Part shown: piece after piece, positions 1 through 9,066 of the stretch
Layout: every line of letters starts with the position of its first letter
Numbering within the stretch: position 1 is the stretch's first letter
The notes under the pieces: model-generated
Told to the model about the DNA's origin: nothing
The model's database searches: none
Seen by the model: only the letters and a program-made list of their open reading frames with translations
Assembly (NCBI GenBank): GCA_026708115.1
Contig: JAPOVL010000021.1
Location: 62,001-126,000 of the forward strand
Direction of reading: 5' to 3'
Length of the DNA stretch: 64,000 nucleotides
Origin: Chloroflexota bacterium
GTDB lineage: Bacteria > Chloroflexota > Anaerolineae > Aggregatilineales > Phototrophicaceae
Translations under genes and position numbers: made by a program

Positions 1-118
1 AATAAATGCAATTGTCTCGCATTATTTTATTGGAACTACTTATAAGCTACTTGATATAGGGTCGCACCTGGGTTCATGGTATTATTGGCGTCCCGAAAAC
101 GCAAGTCCAGCTGAACAG

Positions 119-1696
119 ATGAAGCAGCGTATGAAAGCGCCTGGCGTCAAACTCGCAGCGATAATAGTCGCTGGCTTGCTCTTTCGGCTTTCACTTCTTT
201 CCTTCGTCCACAATCCGGGTCTGCACGATCCCATCCACTATTTCAACTTGGGGACGCGCTTGGCCGCTGGACAAGGCTTCACCATTAACTACATTTGGCA
301 TTACAACAACCTGCCAGGCGATGTAACGCACCCGATCGATCACTGGATGCCGCTTGCTGGCGCGGCGGCGGGCACGGGAATAGCGCTTTTCGGTGAAAGC
401 CCACACGCCGCTCTGTTCATATTTGTATTGGTCGGTTCGCTGTTGCCGGTTCTTGTATTCCTGGCTGCAAAACAGCTTATCAGGCTGGAGGGCGCGGCGA
501 TAAGTGCCGCCGCCTTCGCAGCCTTCTTGCCCGATCTGGTCTGGGCTTCGCTGCGGACCGATACCACCATACTCAACGCCTCTGCGCTCTGCCTGAGTGT
601 GCTCTTGTATAACAGGGCATTACGCGATAGGCATTTATTGAGCATCGTCCTGTGCGGCTTCGCTGCAGGTCTGGCATATTTGACGCGCAACGATTCGATC
701 CTTTTGTTGCCCGTGTTCATTTCTGTCGCTGCCTTGCGCGTACTTTGCTCCGGACGGCGCAGGACTATTCGCGAAACCGCTCCTCTGATCCTTACACTGT
801 TTGCCAGTTTTCTCCTGTCGATCGCTCCCTGGTTGATCCGAAACCTGCAGGAGCTCGACATGCTGGGGCCGGCGGAGACCGGCCGCATGTTCTTTATGGT
901 CGAGCATCACGACCACTATGCCTATGGATTGCCAATATCGCTGGAATCAATGCTGCAGCGGCAATCGATTGCCGACCTCTTGGCAAAGCGAGCCTTCGAA
1001 CTCTTGGCCGCGTTCAAACAGATCGCGGTTTCTTTCACTTTGCCCCTGTTCGCCCTGGTTGTTGGCGGTGTCGGGCTCTTGTTCAGAGGGCGCGATCAAG
1101 CGCGACTTTTGCTCGCTTCGCCCGCGATTATTTGGCTGCTGGGTATTTTGCTGGTATACCCAATACTGCTGCCGCTCAAGAGCCAGGCGGGCAGTTTTGA
1201 AAAGGCGTTTTTGAGCGTTCTGCCGCTGTTTCTTCCCTTCGGGGCGCTGTCACTCGAGCATTTCCTTCGCAAGCCGCTGCTGAGGTTGAGTGTCGTCGCT
1301 GCCTTGCTGGCCTGGCTTGCTTTCAATTCCTATGGCCTGGTCCGTGAAGAGACGGCAAAAGCTGATCTTTATTATGGCAGCATCGAGATCTTGATTGACA
1401 CCCTCGAAGACTTGCCGGACCTTACCGGCGACGGCCGCCTGCGCGTTATGACACAAGACCCCTACGTGTTTAGCTATTTCGGATACGAGTCGCTCATGAC
1501 GCCCTTGGCGTCGCGCGCCGATACGCTGGACTTGGCGCGGCGCTTCGATATTGATTACTTGATGATGCCACCAGGGCGTCCGGCCCTTGATGCGCTTTAT
1601 CTCGGCCAAGAATCGGACGAACGATTTGTCTTGGCCGCGCATTTGCCAGAGGCCGGCGAAAAGCCCTTTGAACTATATCGATTCGTTCATGATTGA
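119..1696 (+). CDS. GT-C (PMT/ArnT-type) membrane glycosyltransferase
   Basis: A 525-residue polytopic membrane protein with about ten hydrophobic segments and a soluble C-terminal tail of about 120 residues. The first segment is followed by a loop carrying an acidic residue in the context HDPIHYFNLG (about residues 36-45), where GT-C glycosyltransferases of the dolichyl-phosphate-mannose / ArnT superfamily place their catalytic Asp. Members transfer a sugar from a polyprenyl-phosphate donor on the outer face of the membrane; the acceptor here is unknown. The start is uncertain: ATG 119 and an in-frame ATG at 131 both lack a strong ribosome binding site. It stands alone, with 150 bases before the next gene. 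Family confident, substrate unknown. Confidence 0.75.
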   Translation: MKQRMKAPGVKLAAIIVAGLLFRLSLLSFVHNPGLHDPIHYFNLGTRLAAGQGFTINYIWHYNNLPGDVTHPIDHWMPLAGAAAGTGIALFGESPHAALFIFVLVGSLLPVLVFLAAKQLIRLEGAAISAAAFAAFLPDLVWASLRTDTTILNASALCLSVLLYNRALRDRHLLSIVLCGFAAGLAYLTRNDSILLLPVFISVAALRVLCSGRRRTIRETAPLILTLFASFLLSIAPWLIRNLQELDMLGPAETGRMFFMVEHHDHYAYGLPISLESMLQRQSIADLLAKRAFELLAAFKQIAVSFTLPLFALVVGGVGLLFRGRDQARLLLASPAIIWLLGILLVYPILLPLKSQAGSFEKAFLSVLPLFLPFGALSLEHFLRKPLLRLSVVAALLAWLAFNSYGLVREETAKADLYYGSIEILIDTLEDLPDLTGDGRLRVMTQDPYVFSYFGYESLMTPLASRADTLDLARRFDIDYLMMPPGRPALDALYLGQESDERFVLAAHLPEAGEKPFELYRFVHD

Positions 1697-1819
1697 GCCG
1701 ATGTTGTCCTGCAGCTTGCAGGCAGCCTCAATAGCGCTGGCAACTTAATCTCTTGCAACGGATCGCAGGCGCGCCTTCAATTGCCTCCGCTCGTGGCGGT
1801 AGAGCCGCCCTTATGCGAC

Positions 1820-1825
1820 TATAAT
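1820..1825 (+). promoter_or_regulatory. -10 box TATAAT before the PyrK-like gene
   Basis: Perfect TATAAT. It overlaps an upstream in-frame ATG at 1824, which argues that translation starts at ATG 1851 instead. No clear -35 box is seen. Confidence 0.5.
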
Positions 1826-1850
1826 GTTGCCAGGGGGCCAATTCAACCTC

Positions 1851-2612
1851 ATGAAAGATACGCAAGCCTATATCGAGCGAATTAGACGGGTCAGCCGCGA
1901 CTATCAGCGGCTGGAACTGGCGGTTGACAAGTCCTTGTCATCAATGCTCGCGGGTCAGGCGGTCTTGGCTCGGCGCATAGAGAAGGACTACGAAATCCAG
2001 CACTGGAACCCGTATCTGCGCGAACTGTGGTTCCCGGTAGAGATTCTCAACAGCAACATCATCGTTGTCGAAGTCCCGGCGGCTAAAAGTTACCAGCCCG
2101 GTCAGTTGCTAAGCTTGCTCGGCCCGATAGGCAAGCCGTTTAAGTTTCGCCGCAAACTGCGCAATATCTTGCTTATCGCGTATGATACGCCGCCCACGTC
2201 TCTGCTGATGATGTTGCCCGCGCTCCTGGCCAACGACGCGAGTGTGACGATGGTACTGATGGGAACGGCCTGTCAATATGACACTGGCCACCTGCCGGAG
2301 GAAATCGAGATCGTTCATGCCGAGGAGGACTTAAGCTGGCAAGACATGGTGATGACGCTGGGCTGGGCCGACCAAGTGTTTGTCCTGGTAGGGCCGAGCA
2401 AGGAATTGGCTAATTTCGCGGATGTGATGCGCCTGGTGCGCGAACGGCGCAATGATGTGCCGGCAAATTACATATTTGGCGTATTCCAAAGGCAATTGCC
2501 CTGTGCGGTAGGCGCCTGCTATGTTTGCATGCTGCGTTCCAATGATGGGTCTAAACTTCAGTGCGTTGACGGCCCCGCTTTCGACCTGACGTCTTTGCAT
2601 CTGGAGAACTGA
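1851..2612 (+). CDS. PyrK-like electron-transfer flavoprotein (DHOD electron transfer subunit family)
   Basis: This protein of about 253 residues ends in a [2Fe-2S] ligand pattern typical of PyrK: C218-x4-C223-x2-C226 then C238, followed by VDGP. PyrK passes electrons from dihydroorotate dehydrogenase (PyrD type 1B) to NAD through FAD and an iron-sulfur cluster. The central FAD region keeps a PGQLLSLLGPIGKPF stretch (about residues 83-97), but the usual R-x-Y-[ST] flavin motif is not evident. The N-terminal 50 residues are extra and look helical. The gene for a PyrD-like protein follows after 12 bases, so the two probably form a complex. Because the partner has lost orotate-site residues, the true substrate may not be dihydroorotate. 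Confidence 0.75.
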   Translation: MKDTQAYIERIRRVSRDYQRLELAVDKSLSSMLAGQAVLARRIEKDYEIQHWNPYLRELWFPVEILNSNIIVVEVPAAKSYQPGQLLSLLGPIGKPFKFRRKLRNILLIAYDTPPTSLLMMLPALLANDASVTMVLMGTACQYDTGHLPEEIEIVHAEEDLSWQDMVMTLGWADQVFVLVGPSKELANFADVMRLVRERRNDVPANYIFGVFQRQLPCAVGACYVCMLRSNDGSKLQCVDGPAFDLTSLHLEN

Positions 2613-2624
2613 AGAAGGATCTCG

Positions 2625-3539
2625 ATGGTTGTCGAAATTACGCGACCGGGAAAGACGAGCCTTCTCTTGTCGACGCCGGTGATGCCGGCCGCGGGAACGG
2701 TTGGCTTCGGGGATAATTACCATCGTCTGGTTGATTATGAGAAACTTGGCGCCATCATCACCAATCCCGTAACCATTGAACGATGGAATCCGGCATCCGG
2801 GACAAGGCTGGTGCCCTTGCCGGGCGGTATCCTTGTTCACACGGGTTTGCCGAATCCGGGTTTGAAGAGAGTGATTCAGCAAAACCGCCGGGTCTGGGGG
2901 AGACTACCCATTCCGGTTGTTCTGCATTTGGCCGGCACTAGCGCGCCTCATATGAAACAGGCTGGCGAAATGATAGACGGGCTCGACGTGATTGCCGGTA
3001 TCGAACTTGGCCTAAATGACGATATCGACGAAGGCGAAGCATTTGCTTTGGTCAGCGCGGCGGCCGCCATCGAAAAACCATTGCTGGTCCGCTTGCCGTT
3101 CTATGAAGCCGGTCACTTGGCGCCGGCCGTGCTTGACGCGGGCGCCGATGCTCTTGTAGTAAGCGCCGCGCCGCGAGGTACGGCAAGGGAGGAACACACT
3201 GGACGGTTGGTTAGCGGCCGCATTTATGGACCCCTGGTAAAGCCGTTGGTCCTGCGCATAGTGGGGCGGTTGCGCCGTCAAGTTCCGGAGGAAGTTCCGA
3301 TTATCGGCGCCGGTGGCATACATTCGCCCCTGGACGCGCGTGACTATATTGAGGCCGGCGCTGTGGCGGTGCAAGTTGATACGGCGACCTGGGCGCAGCC
3401 CAAAATGCTGGAGCGGATCGCGCGGGATTTGGGTGGTTGGATCGCCACACGACGTAAAGACGCGCTGATGGACGAGTGGCATCCGGACATGGGCCAAACT
3501 GAAGCCGCGCAACGGGGTGCCGCTCAGAGTGGCGGTTGA
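2625..3539 (+). CDS. Dihydroorotate dehydrogenase-like flavoprotein with altered active site
   Basis: A 304-residue TIM-barrel protein of the PyrD family. The FMN-phosphate end is intact: GTVGFG near residue 24, GLPNPG at 74-79, GAGGI at 228-232 and a following EAGAVAVQVDTA. The substrate end is not. The usual N-x-S-C-P-N segment holding the catalytic cysteine reads IELGLNDD (126-133). The Lys normally in a T-K-x motif is Asn47, and the later barrel Lys is Arg156. Ribosome binding site AAGGAT precedes the ATG. It directly follows the PyrK-like gene. FMN binding is likely; authentic dihydroorotate oxidation looks doubtful. It may oxidise another substrate or serve an electron-bifurcating role. 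Confidence 0.72.
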   Translation: MVVEITRPGKTSLLLSTPVMPAAGTVGFGDNYHRLVDYEKLGAIITNPVTIERWNPASGTRLVPLPGGILVHTGLPNPGLKRVIQQNRRVWGRLPIPVVLHLAGTSAPHMKQAGEMIDGLDVIAGIELGLNDDIDEGEAFALVSAAAAIEKPLLVRLPFYEAGHLAPAVLDAGADALVVSAAPRGTAREEHTGRLVSGRIYGPLVKPLVLRIVGRLRRQVPEEVPIIGAGGIHSPLDARDYIEAGAVAVQVDTATWAQPKMLERIARDLGGWIATRRKDALMDEWHPDMGQTEAAQRGAAQSGG

Positions 3540-3617
3540 GGCGGCCGGGTCGGACGCTTGGGTTCTCAAGGCGCAGCAGTTTACGGCATCTCAGACGAGC
3601 ATCGGCGTAGCGCGTGT

Positions 3618-3623
3618 TACAAT
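3618..3623 (+). promoter_or_regulatory. -10-like box TACAAT before the FmdB-type gene
   Basis: TACAAT lies 41 bases before the GTG start. The same hexamer occurs in front of several other genes in this window (53758, 57636), suggesting it is a usual -10 form in this genome. Confidence 0.4.
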
Positions 3624-3663
3624 TGGCTTTCAACGCTGGATGTGGGGTGAGAGGAAAACAGCC

Positions 3664-3990
3664 GTGCCGCAATACGACTTTCGTTGTCATAGCTGCGGGG
3701 GGGCTTTCAGCTTGACCTTCAAAACCTATGCGGCCTATGATGCGGCTGAACCACGCTGCTCTGCTTGTGGCGCGGAAGCAGTATCGCGCGTCATCAATCG
3801 CGTGTCCATCGCCAAGATTGAGCGTGACTATAGCGGCATGTCGGCCAATGAAATGCTTTCGGTGCTTGAGGGCGGCGACGAGAAGCAGGTCGACGCCATG
3901 TTCCGGCAAGTCGGCGAGAGCGCGCCGGCGACGCCGCCTGCTGTGATCCCAAAACAGACTGGCAAGTCGACTTCGGCAGATGACAGCTAG
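3664..3990 (+). CDS. FmdB-family zinc-ribbon protein
   Basis: 108 residues starting at GTG, chosen because it gives the canonical start PQYDFRCHSCGG and has AGAGG nine bases upstream. Two CxxC knuckles (C-HS-C near residue 8 and C-SA-C near residue 37) form the zinc ribbon typical of FmdB regulatory-type proteins. The rest is a low-complexity Ala/Pro-rich tail. FmdB was first linked to formamidase gene regulation, but most members have no known role. It stands alone downstream of the PyrD-like gene with its own -10 box. Confidence 0.75.
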   Translation: MPQYDFRCHSCGGAFSLTFKTYAAYDAAEPRCSACGAEAVSRVINRVSIAKIERDYSGMSANEMLSVLEGGDEKQVDAMFRQVGESAPATPPAVIPKQTGKSTSADDS

Positions 3991-4010
3991 CGCGTCGGAA
4001 CCCGCGACCC

Positions 4011-4292
4011 CTAGAGGTACCAGTCGCGCAAGGCGTCGCGCACCTCGTCGATGATCGCTTCCCAGGGGAATGCGGGATCGCGAGTGATTGTCAGGCAGTC
4101 TTCGACGATCGTCAGCGCTTTGATCCCATCCACAGCGGCGAAGAGCATCTGCGCCAGGGGCGATCCTTCGTCCCCGGCCTGTGCGCTCGCATAAACTTCC
4201 TCATCGGCGCGCGTCAAGATCTGGTTGACAAGCAGATCTGCGGTATGCGGATCTTCCCCGAATTCAAATATGACAGTGACGTATTCAGACAT
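4011..4292 (-). CDS. Stand-alone Nfu/NifU N-terminal domain protein
   Basis: 93 residues matching the Nfu N-terminal domain: a segment GSPLAQMLFAAVDGIKALTI followed by a strand with LTITRDPAFPW and a C-terminal helix. In full-length Nfu proteins this domain precedes a CxxC scaffold domain for Fe-S cluster delivery; here that second domain and its cysteines are absent. The ATG at 4292 follows the stop of agmatine deiminase with one base between, so it is the second gene of that operon. Its role without the scaffold domain is unknown. Confidence 0.75.
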   Translation of the reverse strand: MSEYVTVIFEFGEDPHTADLLVNQILTRADEEVYASAQAGDEGSPLAQMLFAAVDGIKALTIVEDCLTITRDPAFPWEAIIDEVRDALRDWYL

Positions 4293-4293
4293 G

Positions 4294-5415
4294 CTACTGC
4301 TCCAGCGCTTGAGGATTGTGTAAGCCCGCTGGCTGTTGCTGCGTAATGCAGTGGATATTGCCGCCCCCCAAGAGAATCTCGCGCGCGTACAGGCCAATTA
4401 TCTGAGCCGTCGGGAACAATTCAGCCAATGTTTGCAGCGCTGGACGGTCATGTGGGTCGTCAAACTGCGGCGCGACGACGCCGCCATTGGCGATGTAGAA
4501 ATTGATATAGGAGCCGGCCAGACGTTCTCCTTCCGGGCGCGAGATTGCCGTGTCCACGATATCCAGTCCCGCGGCTTCTTCACCAGTCATGTACATTGGA
4601 TCCGGTTGATGGATCTTGTGAATCTCGAGCATTCGGCCCTTTGCGTCCCTTGCCGAGCGCAAGCGGTCGTAGGCCTCCGCAGATCGCTCAAATTGTGGAT
4701 CCCCGCGGTCCTCTGTCCAGGTCAGGGCGACGACGCCGGGCCTCACAAAGCAGCAAAGGTTGTCTACATGTCCGTCCGTCTCGTCCTCGAAGACGCCGCT
4801 TTTGAGCCAGATGATATGCTTGATGCCGAGGTAGTCCCGCAGGTGCTGCTCGATTTCGGCTCGAGAAAGCCTTGGGTTGCGGTTTGGGTGCAGCAGGCAT
4901 TGTTCGGTTGTGACCAGCGTTCCCTCTCCGTCCACATGAAAGGAACCGCCTTCCAGCACCAGAGGCGCCCGATAACGATCCAGCGCCTCGATCTCCAGCA
5001 TCTTCCAGGCGACTTGCTCATCCAGGTCCCAGGGAAAATACATCATCTTTTGCAAGCCGCCCCAAGCGTTAAACATCCAGTCGACGCCGCGTACCTGGCC
5101 GGCTTCGTTGACGACGAAGGTCGCGCCGCTATCTCGGATCCAGGCGTCGTTGTTTGATAGCTCCACCACTCGTATCTGTGGTGGCAGCAGCGACCGGGCA
5201 TTGCGAAATTGCGCGGGATTGACGCCCATGGTAACCGGCTCGAAGCGGGAAATTGCCCGGGCAGCTTCTACAAATGCGGACTGCGCGGGTTTGCCGCCGT
5301 TGCGCCAGGTATCGCGCCGCTGCGGCCACAGCATCCAGCAGCCCGCGTGCGGCTCCCATTCCGCCGGCATGCGGAATCCATCAGAACCTGGTCTTGAGTC
5401 GATAAGCCGGGACAA
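4294..5415 (-). CDS. aguA: Agmatine deiminase
   Basis: A 373-residue member of the peptidyl-arginine/agmatine deiminase family, which converts agmatine to N-carbamoylputrescine and ammonia on the way to putrescine. Family landmarks are [20 protein letters not shown] near the N-terminus, [40 protein letters not shown], and the catalytic-Cys tail [16 protein letters not shown] chose a TTG start at 5415 (GGAG eight bases upstream), because it places the conserved DGFRMP at the usual distance; an in-frame ATG at 5490 would add 25 unlike residues. It is followed at once by the Nfu-N gene and diverges from purB. Confidence 0.9.
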   Translation of the reverse strand: MSRLIDSRPGSDGFRMPAEWEPHAGCWMLWPQRRDTWRNGGKPAQSAFVEAARAISRFEPVTMGVNPAQFRNARSLLPPQIRVVELSNNDAWIRDSGATFVVNEAGQVRGVDWMFNAWGGLQKMMYFPWDLDEQVAWKMLEIEALDRYRAPLVLEGGSFHVDGEGTLVTTEQCLLHPNRNPRLSRAEIEQHLRDYLGIKHIIWLKSGVFEDETDGHVDNLCCFVRPGVVALTWTEDRGDPQFERSAEAYDRLRSARDAKGRMLEIHKIHQPDPMYMTGEEAAGLDIVDTAISRPEGERLAGSYINFYIANGGVVAPQFDDPHDRPALQTLAELFPTAQIIGLYAREILLGGGNIHCITQQQPAGLHNPQALEQ

Positions 5416-5507
5416 ATCGCATACTCCGTGGAAGCACAATAGGGGGGCATTATGCCGCGAGTTGCGGCCCGGCGTCAGGCCGAATCTCAAGAAGCACAGG
5501 GGAAAAC

Positions 5508-5524
5508 TACACTAATTCAGTGTA
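5508..5524. promoter_or_regulatory. Palindrome TACACT-N5-AGTGTA between aguA and purB
   Basis: A perfect 6-bp inverted repeat with a 5-bp spacer, in the divergent aguA/purB region. A TACAAT -10-like hexamer (5523-5528, plus) overlaps its right arm. The position fits a repressor operator, but the regulator is unknown. Confidence 0.35.
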
Positions 5525-5560
5525 CAATCGAGCCTTGTATGGCTTACGACCGCCAGCCAG

Positions 5561-5648
5561 AGCCGCTCGGCGGCAGCGGATTTGGGCTACCGCGCTCACG
5601 CAAAATCGCAAGCACGCTGGTCGCATGCGTAACGCGGTTTACGTAAAC
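5561..5648 (-). repeat. Dispersed ~86-bp intergenic repeat, copy 1 (reverse)
   Basis: Read on the minus strand it begins with the palindrome GTTTACGTAAAC (5637-5648), continues through TTTTGCGTGAGCGCGG and ends with CGCTGCCGCCGAGCGGC. The same blocks in the same order occur at 29015-29099 and 36622-36707. It lies directly upstream of purB. Confidence 0.7.
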
Positions 5649-5665
5649 AGAGCTAAGAATCCAAG

Positions 5666-7069
5666 ATGAGTTTGCGCGCGATTTCACCAATTGACGGGCG
5701 CTATGTCGACAAGACGGAAGCGCTGCGCCCCTATCTGTCCGAGTGGGCGCTGATGAAGTACCGCCTGCTGGTGGAAGTCCGTTGGCTGATCGCCATGTCC
5801 GAACATGAAGGGATCAGCCATGTTCGGAGCTTTTCCGACGATGAGATAACGCTTCTGGAGCGATTGGCGGCGAATTTCGACGACGAGGCCGCCGCGGAGA
5901 TCAAATCGATCGAGGCCTTCATCAGCCACGATGTCAAGGCGGTCGAATACTTCATTAAAGCGAGGCTTCGCGGCACGAGCTTGTCGGATGTCAACGAATC
6001 CGTCCACTTCGTCTGCACCTCGGCGGACATCAACAACCTGGCCTACGCGATGATGATTCGCGACGCTATGCGCGACGTTTGGCTGCCCCAGGCGGGCGAC
6101 CTGGTACAGTTGCTCGACGACTGGGCGCTCAAGGCGGCCGATGAGCCGATGCTGGCGCGAACGCATGGCAAGGCGGCGTCGCCGACGACAGTGGGAAAAG
6201 AGTTGAGAGTATTTGCTTGGCGCCTTAGGCGCCAATTGAAGCAAATCGAGTCCCAGACATACCTGGGGAAATTCAACGGCGCCGTCGGCGCCTACAACGC
6301 GCATGTCGCTGCTTATCCCGATGTCAATTGGCTGGATCTGACCCGGCGCTTTGTTGAGGATATGGATTTAGAGTACAACCCCCTGACCACGCAGATCGAA
6401 GCGCATGATTTCCTGGCGGAACTGTGCCATGCGCTGATTCGTTTCAATACAGTCCTTTTGGATCTCTGCCGCGACATGTGGACCTACATATCCCTGGGCT
6501 ACTTCAAACAGAAACTGGTGGCGGAGGAAGTGGGTTCTTCTACCATGCCTCACAAGGTCAACCCGATAAACTTCGAAAACGCGGAAGCCAATCTGGGCCT
6601 TAGCAGCGCGACGCTCGGACATCTGGCGCTCAAGCTGCCGGTTTCGCGCCTCCAGCGCGACCTGAGCGACACATCGGCTTTGCGGAATGTCGGCACTGCA
6701 ATCGCGCACAGTCTCTTGGCTTTGACATCGACCAGCCAGGGATTGAGAAAAATCGAGATTGACCGGGTGGCCTTGCAAGCTGATTTGGACAATGCCTGGG
6801 AGGTGCTCGGCGAAGCGATTCAAACAGTGCTGCGCAAGCACCAGGCGCCGGGCGCTTACGAGCGGCTCAAGGCCATGACACGTGGAAAGTCGATCAGCCA
6901 GTCTGATATTCGGGAATTCATCAGCACATTGGATATTCCGGGCGCGGATAAAATGCGCCTTCTGACATTGACCCCCGCTACCTATATCGGCTTGGCTGAA
7001 GAGCTCGCGCAATACGATAGCCATGCCGAGCGCGAGCAAGAGACCTTACCCGATTTGCAGGAACTGTAA
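5666..7069 (+). CDS. purB: Adenylosuccinate lyase
   Basis: 467 residues, the normal length for the E. coli-type PurB. It cleaves adenylosuccinate to AMP and SAICAR to AICAR in purine synthesis. The fumarase/aspartase signature GSSTMPHKVNP (290-300) contains the catalytic Ser, and RTHGKAASPT (165-174) holds the catalytic His. The start MSLRAISPIDGRY is typical. The ribosome binding site is weak. The iolD gene follows after 14 bases, an unexpected operon partner for purB. Confidence 0.95.
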   Translation: MSLRAISPIDGRYVDKTEALRPYLSEWALMKYRLLVEVRWLIAMSEHEGISHVRSFSDDEITLLERLAANFDDEAAAEIKSIEAFISHDVKAVEYFIKARLRGTSLSDVNESVHFVCTSADINNLAYAMMIRDAMRDVWLPQAGDLVQLLDDWALKAADEPMLARTHGKAASPTTVGKELRVFAWRLRRQLKQIESQTYLGKFNGAVGAYNAHVAAYPDVNWLDLTRRFVEDMDLEYNPLTTQIEAHDFLAELCHALIRFNTVLLDLCRDMWTYISLGYFKQKLVAEEVGSSTMPHKVNPINFENAEANLGLSSATLGHLALKLPVSRLQRDLSDTSALRNVGTAIAHSLLALTSTSQGLRKIEIDRVALQADLDNAWEVLGEAIQTVLRKHQAPGAYERLKAMTRGKSISQSDIREFISTLDIPGADKMRLLTLTPATYIGLAEELAQYDSHAEREQETLPDLQEL

Positions 7070-7083
7070 GCGAGGAGACGGCG

Positions 7084-8988
7084 ATGATATTTCAACCTTT
7101 TGCGCGCCAGGAGACCGCGCGCTTGACCATGGCGCAGGCTCTGATCAAGTTCTTGCAGGCGCAATACACCGAATACGACGGCGAGGTTCAGCGTTTCATT
7201 CCGGCCATCTGGGGTATCTTCGGGCATGGCAACGTCAGTGGATTGAGCCAGGCGCTTTGGGAATACGGCGACGATCTGCCCTATTACCAGCCTACCAACG
7301 AGCAGTCGATGGTACACGCTGCTTCCGGCTTCGCGCGGACGCGCCTGCGCATGCAAACCTTTGCCTGCACGACATCGATTGGTCCCGGCGCCACCAACAT
7401 GGTCACCGGCGCCGCCACCGCGCATATCAATCGCTTGCCGGTCCTACTGCTGCCGTCGGACTACTATGCGACCCGCTTCCAGGGACAAGTTCTCCAGGAT
7501 ATTGAGCATCCCGTATCGCTGGATATGAGTGTCACGGACTGTTTTCGCGTCGTCAGCCAGTTTTTTGATCGCATCACCCGTCCCGAACAGATTCTCTACG
7601 CCTTGCCAGAGGCCATGCGCGTGATGACCGATCCTGTTGACGCCGGTCCCGCTACGATCGCCTTGCCGCAAGATATTCAGAGCGTGGCCTTTGATTATCC
7701 CCTGAACTTTTTCCGCGAACAGATCTGGCGGGTCGAAAGGCGCCAAGCCGACCAGCGCCGGGTTCAAGAAGCAGTCGAGTTGCTCAAGTCCGCAGACAAG
7801 CCTTACATTCTGGCCGGCGGCGGCGTTCACTATTCCAAAGCCTGGCGAGAATTGCGCGAGTTTTCCGACAGATTTGGAATCCCGGTTGGCGAGACGCATT
7901 CTGGGCGAGGCGCGCTGCAAGACGAGTCCCCCTTGCTAATCGGCGGCAGCGGACATACGGGCACGCCGCTTTCGGGCAAATACGCGGCTGATGCCGATCT
8001 GGTCTTCTTGATCGGCACGCGCCTGGCCGATTTTGCCACCGGCTCCTATTCCGCCTGGCAGAACCCTGATGTCAAATTCATTAGCATCAACGTCAGCGGC
8101 GCGCATGCCCACAAACTGGGCGCCTTGCCGATCGTTGCCGACGCGCGCGACGCCTTGCGAGAGTTGACGACTGCTGCGGAAGCGGCCGGCATCAAGCCCA
8201 ACCCGGGATATGTGGAGTCGCTGGCGGTCGATCGAGAAGCTTGGCTGCAACAGAAACGAGAAACGGTCTATGTACAGCACCCCGATGAACGCATGAGTCA
8301 AGCCCAGGTAATCGGCGTACTCAATGATTATATGAGGGCGGGCGATACGCTCGTTTGCGCGGCCGGCACCGCGCCCGGGGACTTGCATCAACTCTTTGAA
8401 GCGACAGCTGGACGGATTCTTCACCTGGAATTTGGCAACTCCTGTATGGGCTACGATATCCCCGGAGCAATCGGCGTGCGCCTGGCGCGCCCGCATGATG
8501 GAGAAGTCTATGTCTTCCTCGGCGACGGGAACTATATGCTGCATCCGATGGAACTGAAGACGGCTATACAAGAGGCTACGAAGTTGACCGTTATTTTGCT
8601 CCAAAATGATGGTTTCCAGTCCATTCACGGACACCAAAAGGTGCTGGTTGGTCATAGCCTCGGCAACGAGTTTCGCCTGAGAAATCACGAGACCGGCAAA
8701 TTGGATGACGGCGACTTCGTCGAGATTGACTATGCCAAGAATGCCGAGAGCATCGGATTGCGCGCCTGGAACGCGACTGACGAAGACGAACTGAAAGCGG
8801 CGCTTGCGGAGGCAAAGGAAGAAGAGCGCTCTTGCATGATTGTGGCGCAGATTGAACGTTACAGCCGTCTGCCGCGCTCCGGCATCTGGTGGGACGTCTT
8901 CGGGGCCGAGGTCACGCAAGACGAGAAGACGGAGCAACTCGTCGACGAGCGCGAAGAGGGCAGAACAGGACAGCGCTTCTATTGGTAG
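7084..8988 (+). CDS. iolD: 3D-(3,5/4)-trihydroxycyclohexane-1,2-dione hydrolase
   Basis: A 634-residue thiamine-diphosphate enzyme that opens the ring in myo-inositol catabolism, giving 5-deoxy-glucuronate. IolD landmarks include IPAIWGIFGHGNVSGL, the ThDP-activating Glu in PTNEQSMVHAASGFAR, and the C-terminal ThDP/Mg motif GDGNYM with Asn in LLQND. Length is normal for the family. Ribosome binding site GAGGAG is six bases before the ATG. It is followed by iolE and a PfkB-family kinase on the same strand, which supports the inositol assignment. Confidence 0.92.
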   Translation: MIFQPFARQETARLTMAQALIKFLQAQYTEYDGEVQRFIPAIWGIFGHGNVSGLSQALWEYGDDLPYYQPTNEQSMVHAASGFARTRLRMQTFACTTSIGPGATNMVTGAATAHINRLPVLLLPSDYYATRFQGQVLQDIEHPVSLDMSVTDCFRVVSQFFDRITRPEQILYALPEAMRVMTDPVDAGPATIALPQDIQSVAFDYPLNFFREQIWRVERRQADQRRVQEAVELLKSADKPYILAGGGVHYSKAWRELREFSDRFGIPVGETHSGRGALQDESPLLIGGSGHTGTPLSGKYAADADLVFLIGTRLADFATGSYSAWQNPDVKFISINVSGAHAHKLGALPIVADARDALRELTTAAEAAGIKPNPGYVESLAVDREAWLQQKRETVYVQHPDERMSQAQVIGVLNDYMRAGDTLVCAAGTAPGDLHQLFEATAGRILHLEFGNSCMGYDIPGAIGVRLARPHDGEVYVFLGDGNYMLHPMELKTAIQEATKLTVILLQNDGFQSIHGHQKVLVGHSLGNEFRLRNHETGKLDDGDFVEIDYAKNAESIGLRAWNATDEDELKAALAEAKEEERSCMIVAQIERYSRLPRSGIWWDVFGAEVTQDEKTEQLVDEREEGRTGQRFYW

Positions 8989-9066
8989 GGCAGGCCCTTC
9001 CCGACGTAGGCTCCCAAAGCGTCACAGCGGCGACCAATCCAGTCCGCTTCGATTGAGGAGAAACAG

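Noticed and set aside
1708..1722. Terminator after the first glycosyltransferase
   Set aside because: Six-bp stem CCTGCA/TGCAGG has no T run after it.
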